Source of the DNA: Hevea brasiliensis
Lineage: Eukaryota > Streptophyta > Magnoliopsida > Malpighiales > Euphorbiaceae
Direction of reading: 5' to 3'
Assembly (NCBI RefSeq): GCF_030052815.1
Contig: NC_079493.1
Span: forward strand, 118,631,132-118,695,131
DNA length: 64,000 nucleotides
In this document: in pieces, positions 1 through 12,566 of the stretch
How positions within the stretch are numbered: the stretch's first letter is position 1
Layout of the letters: each line of letters begins with the position of its first letter
Made by a program: the position numbers and the translations under genes
Notes under the pieces: generated by a model
Database searches by the model: none
What the model saw: the letters and a program-made list of their open reading frames with translations, nothing else
Told to the model about the DNA's origin: nothing

Positions 1-1418
1 ATCAGAACATAAAACAACAGTACATGCTCAGAAAAAATATATATGACAACAAATCATCAAATTAAATTCGATTCTTTATTTGATGGGATTTTTGCATTCT
101 TTTGTATATGTTCTCAATGGGAAAAAGGTAAATAAAGGGATAACACTTTCCATAGAAAAAAGAAAGCAGAGATTACTACAACATTATCAGCTTTAGCTAC
201 CATTTCTATTGCATAAAAATATTATAAATAGAAGGCAAACATAGATGTACAGCTGCAACTCTAGCTACAACCGATACTGTGGTTTAATTAGGGATCTTCT
301 ACTTGTTAATTTTATTTTCTTGGATACTAAAATGGTGAGATAATTTATCCCTACATGGGTACATATCTATGTTTCTATCTATTGAGGCATCAAACTGATT
401 TGAATTTAACATTTTGTTTTGGAGATTTTTTTTTTTTTGCAGGATCTTTACACCATTTTCTTGGTCTTATGCATGGCTGCATTGGTGTCAGGCATGGCCC
501 CTCAACCTCTAAATTTTGTTGATTTTGGAGCTGTCGGAGATGGAACTACAGATGATTCCAAAGCATAAAATAAAGTTACTGCAAGTTTAAGTTTGTTTGA
601 GGACATAATTTCGTAGTTCTAATTAGAGTATATGCATGACTCTAAATTTTCAGAAGTTCTGCATCTCTTTTATATGGACTCACCTTAATCAATTTTTTTA
701 ATTTAATAAATAGAAATTCATAAATGACCATTTCTGTTTGGTGTGGCCTTTATAGGCTTTTTATGAATGCATGGGAAGCTGTTTGCAAAACTGCACAAGA
801 AACTACTCTCATTGTACCAGCCAGAAAGACATTTCTGCTAAATCCTGTGAAGTTTCTTGGTCCATGCAAGTCCCCTAGCATTCAAATTCTGGTACATAAA
901 TTACTATTAAATACTTTAATTTCTTGAATTACCATATACGAGCAAGATATACAGACATGTGAGGTACACTTTTCTTTCTTTTTTTTTTTTTTTTTCCAAT
1001 TGTAGGTTCTGGGAAATATTGTTGCACCAAGTAAAATGTCAGATTGGACTACACCTTACATGGGCAGTTGGATCGTCTTTGCAAGGGTAAATGGAGTCAA
1101 AGTGATTGGAAATGGACAAATTGATGGCCGAGGGTTTGAGTGGTGGCAATGTGCAGTGAGCAGTAATTGCATGAGACCTATGGGGATGAAATTTCATGCA
1201 TGCAAGAACATTCAAATCTCTGGACTGAAAATATTTAACAGCCCAGCAAGGTTTCTCTCTGTGTCTTATTGTGACAATGTCACCATCTCAAACCTTCATA
1301 TAACAAACCCTGAAACTAGCCCCAATACTGATGGCATGGACCTCACTCACTCAACCAACATCCATGTTAGGAACTGTCATCTTTCTACAGGTATTTACAC
1401 CAAAATTTTTCCCCACTA

Positions 1419-2143
1419 ATTGTTATAAATAGCTTGTATGTTAAATAGTATAAAGAGAAAGAATTCCTATATTGTTAAAATATAAAAAAGTGAAGTAATG
1501 ACAAGAATGAAATTTGTATAGAATTATAAATATATATTATTCTATTATGGTACTTTGCACGTAAATATGTGAAATAAAATAATTATCTTATTATAATTTT
1601 CATAAATAAATTACGAATAAATGTGTTTATTAACAAGTAGATAAATCTATTAATAAACAGACATGTCAATTCTACGGTGTCTGTTAATAAAAAGACATGC
1701 TATTCTATACAAACAGTCACAACTATTTGTATAGGTGTCTATTAATAAACAGATATGTCTTTTATACAAACAGTTGTATCTATTGAAGATAGATAAATGT
1801 GTCAAACAGTTGTATCTATTGAAGATAGATAGATATGTCTATCTAGAAAATGTGCTATAACTTTTTATTCTTTATAAATATGGATGAGTTTTTCAATCCA
1901 GATATATATTACTTCTATTTCTTCTTCTTCTTCTTCTTCTTCTTCTCTTCTACTCTCTCTAAATTCGGTTCGTATAAAGAGTTCTTAAGGAAAATCTTCA
2001 GGAGTTGCTGTCTGCAAATTTCAGGCTTTGTTGTATCCTGGAAGTATATTGCCATAACCTTGCAGCAATCTAGTGGGGCAGTTAATACTTTAAAGATAAT
2101 GATTCATCACGTCTCAAAACCTATTCTACACCCACTGCCTCAA
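1419..2143 (+). repeat. 5' LTR of the Copia element
   Basis: Direct repeat partner of 5061-5789. It contains several short near-repeats of an 'aataaacagacatgtc'-like unit, a TATA-like 'tataaatatgg' near 1873 and a (TTC)n tract at about 1918-1946. With the CACTA duplication the LTR begins AT-TGTTATAAAT and ends CCTCAA. A canonical TG start would instead be at 1421. Confidence 0.82.
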
Positions 2144-2870
2144 TAATTTTAAGGTATTAATCGCAATTGAGTCTAAGGCTATTTCTGTGATGAATCAAGA
2201 GTTCGTGAAACTTGATCGTTTTAAGAAACAAATTATGTTCACTACGAAGGTGAAAGTAGATCAGGAAAAGAATATGAATCGCCATGCAGAGGTCATATTC
2301 TCAACAACTCATTAGATAGGCTATAAGATTTGTTTACCTCTACCAAGTCTCCAAAGGAAATCTAGAATTCGTTAGAATTCGAATACAATAAAAAAAAGTA
2401 TGGATAAATTTCTTATTATGAAATATTTTGAATTCTAAATACTTGATAATATGCATGTTATGGATAAGTCCATGAGTTGTATATCTTTGTTTCAAAGTTT
2501 AAGGATTTGAAAGTGGTAGTTACTAAATCACTACAATTAGGAAGAATAATAACACATCATACTTCTAGCTTAAATAATTATATGAAGAAATTACTTTATG
2601 CCACATATAGTGTATGCCACATATGACTTTTCTCTTAAACAGATTCAGAAGCACTTACACATTAAAAAATTTTTATGTGATAATTTGTCTTTATGTTGAT
2701 GACATGCTTATAATTAGAAAAAATATAAGGTTATATTATGATACTAAAGCTCATGGTGAATGTGTTAAAAAAGGTAATAAGATTTATGTACATAAGTCGA
2801 AAAAACACTTTTTGTATGCATAAATCCTAATTTATATTGATTGTGTCTATTACTAACTAGGTGGGATATT

Positions 2871-3300
2871 GTTAAAAATATTAGTGATAAGAAAATTTGT
2901 CTCATTTTGAAAGGATTATGTCTGTTCATTAAAAGGCATCAAAATGAACTATTTATTATCGATAGTTATATCTATTTTAAAAGGTGTAAATGAACAAATA
3001 TAATTGTTCTAAGAGATACAAAGTGAATGATTATATCTGTTCTAAAAGGTATAAGTAAACAGATGTAATTATTCTAATAGATACAAAGTGAACTGTTGTA
3101 TACGTTCGAAGAGATGTAAATGCTTTATAAATAGCAGTTTTGAACAAAAAATCTATTAACTTTTCTCTTTTATCTCTTCTCTTCATTTCTACCCGCAATC
3201 AATATTATTATTCTTTAATTTATTCTTAGGAGAATTTTAAAATTTATTGTCTAGAATTCTATTTTGGCTGTGATCCTGGAGAGATCTGCTTAAACTATCC
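2871..3300 (+). repeat. Possible nested LTR fragment within the Copia interior
   Basis: A sequence starting TGTTAAAAATATTAG follows a short purine stretch (GTGGGATAT), resembling a Copia polypurine tract and LTR start. Downstream are repeated units of the type 'ttctaa(g/a)agatacaaagtgaa', then a TATA-like 'tttataaatagcag' at about 3124 and a CT-rich leader. This looks like a promoter-bearing LTR from another Copia family. I could not find its partner or its right end. Confidence 0.3.
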
Positions 3301-5060
3301 CGAACATAGACATTGGTATATAGTGATGACGGTTGTGGAATCTCTGTAAGAATTAAGTTACCATCTATGACCCTATCGAAAATTGATGCCTCAATTAGAT
3401 GTCCCTTGAAAGAAATAATGAATGTGTCTAATTATTATTTGGGTGACAACTCCTGTCTATCTATGCCTTTGTGGCATAAATCCTTAGTACCATGGTAGTA
3501 GTATGGGAAAATAGTACTTATCAATAAACTTGATTCTATTTAGATTGTATAAATTGTATATCTAGAAAATGCTGTCTAAGAAAGTGGTACTTAAGTGAGA
3601 CGGATATGACTCCACCATCTTTTCTAGGCATTACCTGGTGCACCTTATGCGATTTTAGTAAATAATCTTTCACTTAATGGCACATGACCCCCCGTGCCAC
3701 ATAAGATATGCTAGCAACCATAATATTGAACCTTGGAAAGAAATTTCAAGGATTTTTTAGATATTTAGAAAGAACTAAACTATGGATTGTTCTGTGATAA
3801 ATTTCAAATTGTGCTAAAACCATATAAAGAGCTGTATCCATATAAAGAGTTGTGTCCATTGGCTAAAAGAAAAAACTGAATGAAGAAAAGCAATTCTTTT
3901 TAATAGCTATATGTATGAAGAGATAAATTTGTTAGTCAAAATATTGGTACACTTTGAGTAGTAAATATAAGAGTCTGTGTGTGTGTGCAAGTTTAGCTTG
4001 ATTCTTTATTTTTGGATGCTCTCATTTTAAACAAGTTATGGAGCAATTTATTTCTGCAAATAAGGTACATAGCTAGACTGTGAATTATTTATGTAGTTCA
4101 TGTTATAAACTATACAAATGCCAATTGGATAACTAGTGCTAAGGATAATAAGTCAACATTTGGTTAAGTGTCCGCTTTAGGTGGAGGTGCTGTTTCTTAG
4201 ATATCAAAGAAACAAACTTGTATAACTTATTCTATGGTGGAATCCAAATTTATAACTTTAGCAAATATTGGTAAAGAAGCAGAATGGTTGAAAAACTTGT
4301 TACCAGATATTAAGTTGTAGCCACAAGCCGTGCTATCTATTTCTTTATATTGTGATAGTCAAATCATAATTGTTAAAGTTTATAGTAAAATATACAATTG
4401 AAAGTATATACATATAAGCTTAAGACATGAAAATGTAAGATAATTAGTATCCTCTAATGGTGTTATTACCATTTTTATATTAAATCCTATAATAATCTAG
4501 CAAATCCTTTAATAAAAGGGCTCTCGAGAGTTATGAACATAAGCACATGTGCTTATTAGGATTTAGAATATTCTATTAAATTTACTACTGATGAGAACTC
4601 TACTTTATAGTATTATTACTAAATAAAGTTTAAAGGGTAACAACAAGTCATTAGTAAATATTGTAATTAAGTATTTAGTGTGTTAAGTTACTAGAATGAG
4701 TATGAGTATTTATACTCCTAATGAAGTTTAATATTAATACAAAAGAAACTTCACTTATATGAACAAAGGAAATGGTGTCGCTTCAACAAAAGTGAGAATA
4801 ACTTTTGTAAATGTTTATGAAAACAAGAGGTAGCACAAGGCCATATTCATGCTAAAATTTTGTTGAACTTTTTAAGTCGAACTAATTAAGTCGTATGTGT
4901 ATTATTTTCGATTCTATTTAATAAGAATCTAGGTTTAAGTTAAGACCACTATGATTTCTTTAGAACTTTGAAATACTTACACTAAGGAAAAGTTTAAATC
5001 GAAAGATACTTTTCATTATGCATGAAACAATAGGATCTAACAATACAAGCTAAGTGGGGG

Positions 5061-5789
5061 ATTATTATAAATAACTTATATGTTAGATAGTATAGAGAGA
5101 AAAAATTCCTATATTGTTAAAATATAAGCAAGTGAAGGAATGGTAAGAGTGAAATATGTATAGAATTATATATATAAATAAATATATATTATTCTATTAT
5201 AGCACTTGGCACATAAATGTGTGAAATAAAATAATTATCTTATTGTAATTTTCGTAAATAAATTACGAACAGATGTATTTATTAATAAGTATATATATCT
5301 ATTAATAAATAGACATATCAATTTTATACAAACAGTCACAACTGTTTGTATAGGTGTCTGTTAATAAACAGACATGTCTATTCTATACAAACAATCACAA
5401 CTATTTGTATAGGTGTCTATTAATAAACAGACATATCTTTTACACAAATAGTTATATCTATTTAAGATAGGTAGATGTGTCTATCTTGAAAATGTGCTAT
5501 AACTTTTTATTCTTTATAAATATGGATGAGTTTTTCAATCCAGATATATACTACTTGTATTTCTTCTTCTTCTTCTTCTTCTATTTCTTCTCTTTTGCTC
5601 TCTCTAAATTCGGTTCGTATAAAGAGCTATTAAGGAAAATTTTCAGGAGTTGCTGTTTGCAGATTTCAGGCTTTGTTGTATCCTGGAGGAATATTGCCAT
5701 AACCTTGCAGTAATCTAGTAGGGGCAATTAATACCTTAAAGATAGTGATTCATCACGCCTCAAAGCTTATTCTACACCCACTGCCTCAA
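5061..5789 (+). repeat. 3' LTR of the Copia element
   Basis: Collinear with 1419-2143, including the (TTC)n tract (about 5560-5583), with many substitutions and small indels. The target-site copy CACTA follows directly at 5790-5794. Confidence 0.82.
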
Positions 5790-6165
5790 CACTACTTTCA
5801 CTTTGTCTAAAAATATTCTTCCCTGAAAGTTTAGTTGGTATAATTGTAGGTGATGATTGTATTGCAAATCTTTCTGGTTGCTCTTATGTATTCATTTGTT
5901 GAGTGTCTTGCAGTGAAGGTCATGGTGTCAGGTTTGTCAAATCATAAGCTTTCTTTTATGAAAAGTCCTAAAGGCTGGCTAAAAAAATTAATTCACTAAT
6001 AAAAATGTCCTGAATTTCATTGGTTTGGATTTTAGTATTGGAAGCTTGGGACACAATGGACATCATGATATAGTGGAAGAAATACATACAAGGAATTGCA
6101 CATTTGCGTCAAGTTTAAATGGAGCACATATCAAAACTTAGCAGGTAAAAAAATAATAATAAAAA

Positions 6166-6203
6166 CAACAACTAAGCCTTAATACCAAACTAGTTGGAGT
6201 TTG
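6166..6203 (+). repeat. Short dispersed-repeat fragment (core 'caactaagccttaat')
   Basis: The core 'caactaagccttaat...ctagttggag' recurs in inverse orientation at 14849-14886 and in a diverged form at 53976-54030. It resembles the tail of a SINE-like repeat common in angiosperms. This copy sits in the intron after the exon ending at 6144. Confidence 0.35.
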
Positions 6204-6850
6204 TCATTCAAAAATAATAAATTTATGAGAATAAATCATTAATGGCCCTTCAATTTTCTTTATTTCTTTCTTCCATGGAGGATATGGATTTGTCATAAAT
6301 GTCTCATTTCAGGATATCACATTACTTAATACTTCAAATCCCATCAACATCGACCAATTTTATTGCCCTCATGACAAATGTGCTAATTAGATAGATGTTG
6401 AATTTACAATAATTTTATCTTGAGATATGTCAAGTGTAATTAGTATTTTAATAAAGTGATTATTTTGTTTCCCTGAAACTTCACAGACGAGTGCAGTCAA
6501 AGTAAGTGATATCTCATTTCTTAGATTTAGTGGGACTTCCTTCATAGAAACTGCAATCAACATAGCCTGCAGTGAAAGTTTGGGTTGCTCCAAAATTGTT
6601 ATGGATCAAATCAACATTATTTCTTCATGTGCAAACAAGAAGGTTGATTCAAAATGCTACAATGCCCATGAAAGATCTACAAATACTATTCCTAGAGTTG
6701 ATTGTTTATCGTATTAGTCCTGTTTATTATGCAGTAGCACATTTTATACCTACACTTACTGGTTGTAATTCTCTTCTTTTCTAATAAAATTACCCTAGTT
6801 TCGCTCTTAGTTTTTTGCTGAATTTATAAAATTTATGTATACAAACTTAT

Positions 6851-8566
6851 TGATGGCTGTTGAATCCACCAGAAATTAAATTAATTGAAATTACCAGTTA
6901 TGAAATATTTTCTGCAGTAAGTGATAAATCCAGGTCAAACCCTAGAGACTGAATTATTAAATTTCATACACTTGTGTAATGAAAAAAGAAATAAAGGTTA
7001 CGGGAGTAATTCGCAGTCCAAATCAGAAATCAAAAATCAGAAATTAAGAACTAAAATTAAATATGAAACTCTCAAATTAAACAAACTTCAGTCCAAGGTA
7101 ATTCGCATTCTAATGCATTGATTCGATCATAGACAAAAGAAATACAATTATCTCTTATTGAATACTTAACGTAGATTTATCAAACAGTTAGGTAAAACCC
7201 CTAACTTCCCTATACTCATCAACTCGAACCCAGCACTCTTGTTGACTCTAATTATTAACTGAATTGATATTAAGCAATCCTCATCAAATTAATAATTACT
7301 TTAAGAAAAGGAAGTAGTTAAGCTGAACAATAATTTATGAAGCATAAATAATTTAATTTATCCTATTGTTTCCTTAGGTTATTATCGAAAACTTGGATCA
7401 TAATCAATAAAACCTAATTGCTACTCACGTTCAATCTTACACAATAATTACGGATTATGAAGACGAACTTACAATTTATCTCATCAAACAATTAACTAAT
7501 AGGCCTTTTTAGCGAATTATTCAATAGATAAAAAATAATGAAATCAGAAAACAATAGATATTCAAAAAGACATAAATTAAATTAAGAACCTAGTCTCACA
7601 AATCATGCAAAAGAACTTGAATCCCTTGAACTGAATTAAGAACTTAGCCACTTATGTTCATGGCTTACAGAAAATTAAAGAAAAATAAAGAAGAAAATTA
7701 CAAAGAGAATGGAGAATGAAGGTCTTCTATGGTGTTTGAAGTTCTAGTTGGATGTGTTTTTTGCTACTGCCCAAAGATGCCTTTATAATAAAAAACCTGA
7801 TTCCAAAGATAGGAACCAAACTAGGAAAAGTTTTGAAATTTAAAAGACAGATTTTTAGCCTGCACTCACATCTCTGCAATCAAGGCCATTTTTCAGCCAC
7901 TTCCCTTTTAATTCTATCTCTTCCCTCTGCAGAAAAGTTGTAGCCCTATTTCTTAGCTTTCCAACGGGTACTCATTTGCCCAAATCTAAGGTCTGCAGCC
8001 CAAGTTATGGCCCAAAAATCGAGACTGGTTCTGATAGACAATGCAGCCCATAATGACGACTTCATTGCCATTTTTTACAATTAAAACGGCCTCATTTCGC
8101 TTTCAGCCCTTCATAGAAGTTGTAGAGGTGGCTCTTAAGATTCAATTGGGCTTAGGCTTGCTTCATTTGGACATTTGGAACTCCAGATATAAAATAAATA
8201 CTAAAACTGGTCGTGACACATAAAGTCTGAGCTTTTACAATAGATCCATAGCTCATTTTGTCAACCTTGGAGACTGATTTGGGATTTGGTCCCTCTTTAT
8301 TATTTGTAGTGCTCTATCTTAGCTTTTCAATGGATTAAACAGCACTCAATTTGGAGACCCACAACTTTAGAAACACTTAAAAAATACAGCAAAGGTCAAA
8401 TTAATGTACATGCTGAAAATTTCTCCATTTAACACAATTATTCCAACAACTATATAAAAATATGCCTAAATGATAAATATACTTTAATCAACTGAATTAT
8501 TGCATAAAAAAACACTAGAAATACTACATGTGATCGAAGCAAAATCAATAAATTATGCACTTATCA
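6851..8566 (-). repeat. LTR (3' LTR relative to element orientation) of the Athila-like element
   Basis: Begins TGATGGCTG and ends CTTATCA on the plus strand; 1716 bp. It aligns along its length with 12567-14229, with scattered substitutions and a few indels. Reading frames here (e.g. about 7752-8223) are unsupported. Confidence 0.88.
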
Positions 8567-9655
8567 AATTCCCCCACACTTATTCTATGCTTGTCCTTAA
8601 GTATGACTTAAACTCTCAATCAACTCCACTTAGAAGTTCACTTAACTTCACCCTATCACAACATTTTCTAACAAAAGATTAAAAGTTTGAAAGAAGAGGC
8701 AAGTAAGGTAATAACCATCACAACAAATTCCATCAACACCATACCAATATATCAATAATTCTCCAATACAATACAAAATGCTTGAAATCAATTAAGCTCA
8801 CACAATTAAAGTTCCATAAAATTTTAAATCAATACACACTAAAACACAAGGCTAATTTATCAAGGTACAATAATTATAGCTCTTTGCAAATCTTAGGAGA
8901 GATAAAAATGGGCTTTTTTTTTATTTGAAATTGGTACATTCTCTCTCGTCACAGTTACTTTTCTTTTTAGCCGTCACCTTCAGAAAAGTACCTTGCTCAT
9001 ATCCTAGCTAGCTTTTGGACTGAAAATCGACATGGGGTTCATGAAGACCCCTGGTTACTTTGCTTAACTAAATAGCGGAGTAATTTTCAAATTCAGCCTT
9101 TTATTTCCCTCAATTTATGCATCTACATATTATAAAGTACCCTGATAGATTAAACAAAGTTTTGAAATATGCATGACACTAGTTTAAAACACACATAACT
9201 AATCATTTCACCATTAAATCAAGCATAAATAATTTATGTAGGAAAAAAAATTGCTCTATGGTATGGAGAAAAGGGAAAATCTATCATTAAAGTTACTATT
9301 ACCTTGCCTAAAATCTCAAAAATTCAACATAAAGTAGAAAAGTCATTTCAAGGACAAGTCACTTCTCTCCAAGAGTTCACATAGAATCATGAATCAAGCT
9401 TATGAGAATAATTTATTTATTTATTTATTTATTTTTCAAAAATTGCTGCAACAAATTTCTTCTCCCCCACACTTAAAACTTACATTGTCTCCAATGTAAA
9501 GCCCAAATGCAAAAGAAAAGAAACAAATATCCTAGAAAATAAAATAAGATAAGGGGAAAAAAAAACAAATCTGATTGTGGCTAACTAGCCACTCATGGGT
9601 TGCCTCCCAAGAAGCGCTTTTGCTTATCGTCGTTAGCTCGACATGGCAAAGCTCC

Positions 9656-9982
9656 TTAATCCACTGAATGCTCCTGAAACCCCTCATAAAATGGCTTGAG
9701 TTCATGACCGTTGACCTTGAACACTTTGTTAGTTCCTAAACTTTGAATTTCAACTGCATCATAAGAAAACACATTAGTAACAACAAAGGGTCCAATCCAA
9801 TGAGTACGCAACTTACCAGACATCAGCTTCAATATTGAATTATACAATAAAACTTTTTGCTTCCTTAGTTTGTCATGGAATGCCTTTGTCTTTTCTTTAT
9901 AGGTCCTAGAATTCTCATAAGCCTTAAGGCAAATTTCCTCTAATTCATGTAATTGTGATTTTCTTTCTAACTCATCCTCCAT
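9656..9982 (-). pseudogene. Integrase C-terminal tail of the Athila-like element
   Basis: Contains LEEICLKAYENSRTYKEKTK, then KLRTHWIGPFVVTNVF and the terminal VNGHELKPFYEG. These are the typical end of an Athila pol polyprotein. No DDE core precedes it. The frame is shared with the protease segment, interrupted only by one TAG. Confidence 0.75.
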
Positions 9983-10000
9983 GCTTAACTCAAAAACATC

Positions 10001-10408
10001 CTACACAAATATATCAACAATATCAATAGAAAAGACAGAATGATCATCAGCAGGATACTTCATGGCATCAAAGATATTAAATTTGATAGTCTCTCCATCA
10101 AACTCTATAGTTAAGGTACCCTCATCCACATCAATTTTTGTTTTGGCAGTTTTTAGGAAAGGTCTTCCGAACAAAATCAAAGTTGACTTTAATGTGAGAG
10201 CATTATCCTCCATATCCAGAATGTAAAAATTTGTAGGAAAAATCAATTCCCCAACCTGCACCAACACATCCTTAACTACTCCCAATGGGTAAGCATTAGA
10301 ATGATTAGCTAACTGAATAATGACACTGGTTTTTTTCAAAGGACCCAAATTTAAAGTTTGAAAAACTGAATTTGACATAACATTAATAGATGCTCCTAAA
10401 TCTGCCAT
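10001..10408 (-). pseudogene. Retroelement aspartic protease domain (Athila type)
   Basis: The frame carries ADLGASINVMS, the DLGA form of the protease active-site motif found in Athila-like elements rather than DTG/DSG, then the conserved FGRPFLKTAKTKIDVDEG. Its frame continues past a TAG at 10001-10003 (reading DIFV, stop, DVFELS) straight into the integrase C-terminus. The whole RT-RNase H-integrase core has been removed between the two. Confidence 0.75.
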
Positions 10409-10648
10409 TGCACCCTCAAATCTAGAATCACCTATTTTGCTAGGAATAGAAAACGAATCTGGATCCTTACACTTAGGGGGTAATTTTCACTGAATCAACG
10501 CTGACATATTTTTCCCCACACTGATCTTCTCATTAGTACTCAACTTGTGCCTTGTAGTGCATAATTCCTTAAGGAATTTGGCATACCTGGGGATTTATTT
10601 CATTGCATCAAGTAAAGGTTTATTAACCTCTACCTTCCTGAAAGTCTC

Positions 10649-11095
10649 CTAAATTTCTTTCTCTTGTTCTTCTTTCTTAATCTTGGCCAACCTGCAGGGG
10701 AATGGAGGAAGAACGAAATTATTAACCTTATTCAGTTTAGGTTCAGTGTTTACCTTGACTTCAGGAACTTTAGACTCTTTTGCTCCTTGCTTTTTCTTTT
10801 TCGTTGGCTCATGTGGAGTCTGATTATCAACTTCTTTTCCACTCCGCAACATTATAGCACTCGCATTTTCTCTGGGCTTTATGACTGTTTGGGATGAAAG
10901 CTTTCCAGAACCTTGAGCTTCCAGCTTACTCACAGATGAAGCCAACTGACCAATCTGCCTCTCTATGTTTTGAATGCTATTTCTGGTCTCCTGTTGAAAC
11001 TGTTGTGTATTGTTAGCCAAAGCTTTAACAATTTCATCAAGTGACATACCTTGATTTGAGGGAGGTGGAGGTGGAGGTGGAGGTGGTTGATTCAC
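10649..11095 (-). pseudogene. Athila-type gag C-terminal / linker segment
   Basis: A minus-strand frame with a run of nine prolines near its start, a predicted coiled-coil-like Gln-rich stretch (QQFQQETRNSIQNIERQIGQ) and the Athila signature MLRSGKE. It ends in a Lys/Glu-rich segment. It joins the zinc-knuckle region upstream to the protease downstream but is separated from both by stops. Confidence 0.65.
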
Positions 11096-11145
11096 TTGTG
11101 GTCTCTGCTGCTAGTATCGGTTTTGCACTGGTTGATTCCCATAAC

Positions 11146-12258
11146 TCAGATTGGGATGATCTCGCCATCCTGGATTATAAGTACTAGAAAATGAATCATA
11201 CCTGCTTTGTGGCTGTCCATAATTCCTAATGCATTAGCATGTTGCATTGATTCGTCCTCTTGTAATGCAGGACATATGTCAGTGGCATAACCCGAACTTG
11301 AATAAACTCCACATACCTTAATAGTTTGCATATTCCCTATAGCCAATTGCCTCACCAAAGAAGTTAAATCAGAAATCTGTTTCTGAAAGTTAGATGTACT
11401 TACCTCATTAAGCTTCATAGGTGTGTGATCCATTCTCTTACCAAACTACTGAGAATTTGTTGTCATGTTAGTAATCAGCCTCCTTGCCTCTTCTGGTGTC
11501 TTGTCAACCAAAGCTCCTCCACTAGCAGCATCTATCATACTGCGGTCCATTTGTAGAAGTCCCTCGTAGAAATATTGAATCAAAAGCTGCTCACTTATTT
11601 GATGATGGGGACAGCTTGCACACAGTTTCTTAAATCGTTTCCAATACTCATACAAACTCTCTCCATTGTATTGTCAGATGCCACAAATTTCTTTTCTTAT
11701 GTTGGAAGCACAGGAAGCAGGAAAATACTTCTCCAAAAATATCTGCTTCATCCCATTCCATGAGTTGACGGATCCAGAAGGAAGGTAATACAATCAATCC
11801 TTAGCTGTTCCTTCCAGTGAGAAAGGGAAAGCTCGAAGCTTAATCTTGTCCACGGAAACTCCTTGAGGTTTCATGCTGGAACACATAATATGTAATTCCT
11901 TTAAATGCTTATGTGGATCCTCACCTGCATGAACATGAAATTTAGGCAACAAATGGATTAGTCCAGATTTTAACTCAAAAGCAACATTTAAAGCAGGGTA
12001 TTGAATACACAAAGGCTGTTGGTTTAGATCAGGAGCAGCCAACTCTTTCAAAGTTCTAGCAGCCATGGTTTTGTTTTCAGAATTTGAATCTAAATCCGAA
12101 TCAGAATCCGAACTTAATTCCCTTGGAGATTGGACTCCTTCAGATGTACTCGGAATCTGCCTAGCTTGCTTAGCCAATTTTCTCAACTGTTTAGCTATTT
12201 TTTCTACTTCTGGATCAAAGATCAACTCACCAAATTGAGAAGTTATTGTCATAAACAA
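11146..12258 (-). pseudogene. Athila-type gag remnant
   Basis: Three successive minus-strand frames (12258-11794, 11655-11446, 11433-11146) make a gag polyprotein broken by stops or shifts. The first frame has an acidic Ser/Asp run and the capsid-like stretch beginning LKSGLIHLLPKFHV with DPHKHLKEL. The second has YWKRFKKLCASCPHHQI and the EGLLQMDR motif. The third ends at a degenerate CCHC knuckle region (CGVYSSSGYATDIC). It would form the particle core; it is not translatable as one protein here. Confidence 0.75.
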
Positions 12259-12540
12259 AAAGAAATCAAAGTAAAAACAGAAAAATGCCTCAAAACCCTA
12301 GAAAAAGATGGAATTTGGCCTCAAGAGGGTGGGGCCAAGAAATCCTATGGATTGATTGGTCTTAACCAGAACGTTGTTTCCTTCAAAATAGGTATGGCCT
12401 ACCCTCCAAATTCAACAAAAAATCTGTCGATGAATAGTAACACCCTAATTTTTTTTGAAAACCTGAAAACAGCAACAACTCACAAACAAAATTAATAACA
12501 TAATATCCTAACACTAAAAACACGAAATCTAATAAATTTC

Positions 12541-12560
12541 AGTTCCCGGCAATGGCGCCA
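12541..12560 (-). other. tRNA-Asp-type primer-binding site
   Basis: On the minus strand this reads TGGCGCCATTGCCGGGAACT, six bases downstream of the LTR end. This is the PBS class characteristic of Athila elements. Confidence 0.75.
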
Positions 12561-12566
12561 AATTCT

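Larger units (their letters stand above)
1419..5789 (+). mobile_element. Degenerate Ty1/Copia LTR retrotransposon inside a polygalacturonase intron
   Basis: Two direct repeats of about 725 bp bound a roughly 2.9-kb interior. The 5-bp duplication CACTA (1414-1418 and 5790-5794) flanks it. A purine tract ending in GTGGGGG precedes the 3' LTR. Interior remnants on the plus strand are the RT core YVDDMLII (about 2690-2715) and Copia RNase H (about 4120-4310: KSTFG, LGGGAVS, SKKQT, then KEAEWLKNLL), followed by the tail reading LRHENVR and NLANPLIKGLS. All are broken by stops and most of gag, protease and integrase is gone. Excising it restores an intron of about 90 bp, so the insertion alone need not have killed the gene. 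The element is old: its LTRs differ at many positions. Confidence 0.85.
332..6717 (+). pseudogene. Polygalacturonase (GH28) pseudogene, interrupted by a Copia element
   Basis: Family: pectin-degrading GH28 endo/exo-polygalacturonases, secreted to the cell wall. Readable exons are 332-334 (start ATG only, tentative), 443-562, 756-891, 1006-1390, 5850-5931, 6036-6144, 6313-6387 and 6487-6717. The N-terminus has a hydrophobic leader followed by the FGAVGDGTTDDSKA motif. The catalytic motifs NTDG (about 1330) and GDDC (5850) and the GHG motif are present. Damage: the first coding intron has a GC instead of a GT donor (563), TGA occurs in frame at 5900-5902, TAG replaces the Trp codon at 6139-6141, the RIK motif reads HIK, and the exon ending at 6387 lacks a GT donor and reads into TAG. 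The 4.4-kb Copia insertion lies inside the intron between 1391 and 5849. Family assignment is firm; calling it a pseudogene rests on the two stops and the lost sites. Confidence 0.88.

Noticed and set aside
1850..2146. 98-codon frame with a Phe run, and its partner at 5477-5713
   Set aside because: Translation of the (TTC)n tract and R/U5 part of the Copia LTRs; present in both LTR copies and not conserved in frame.
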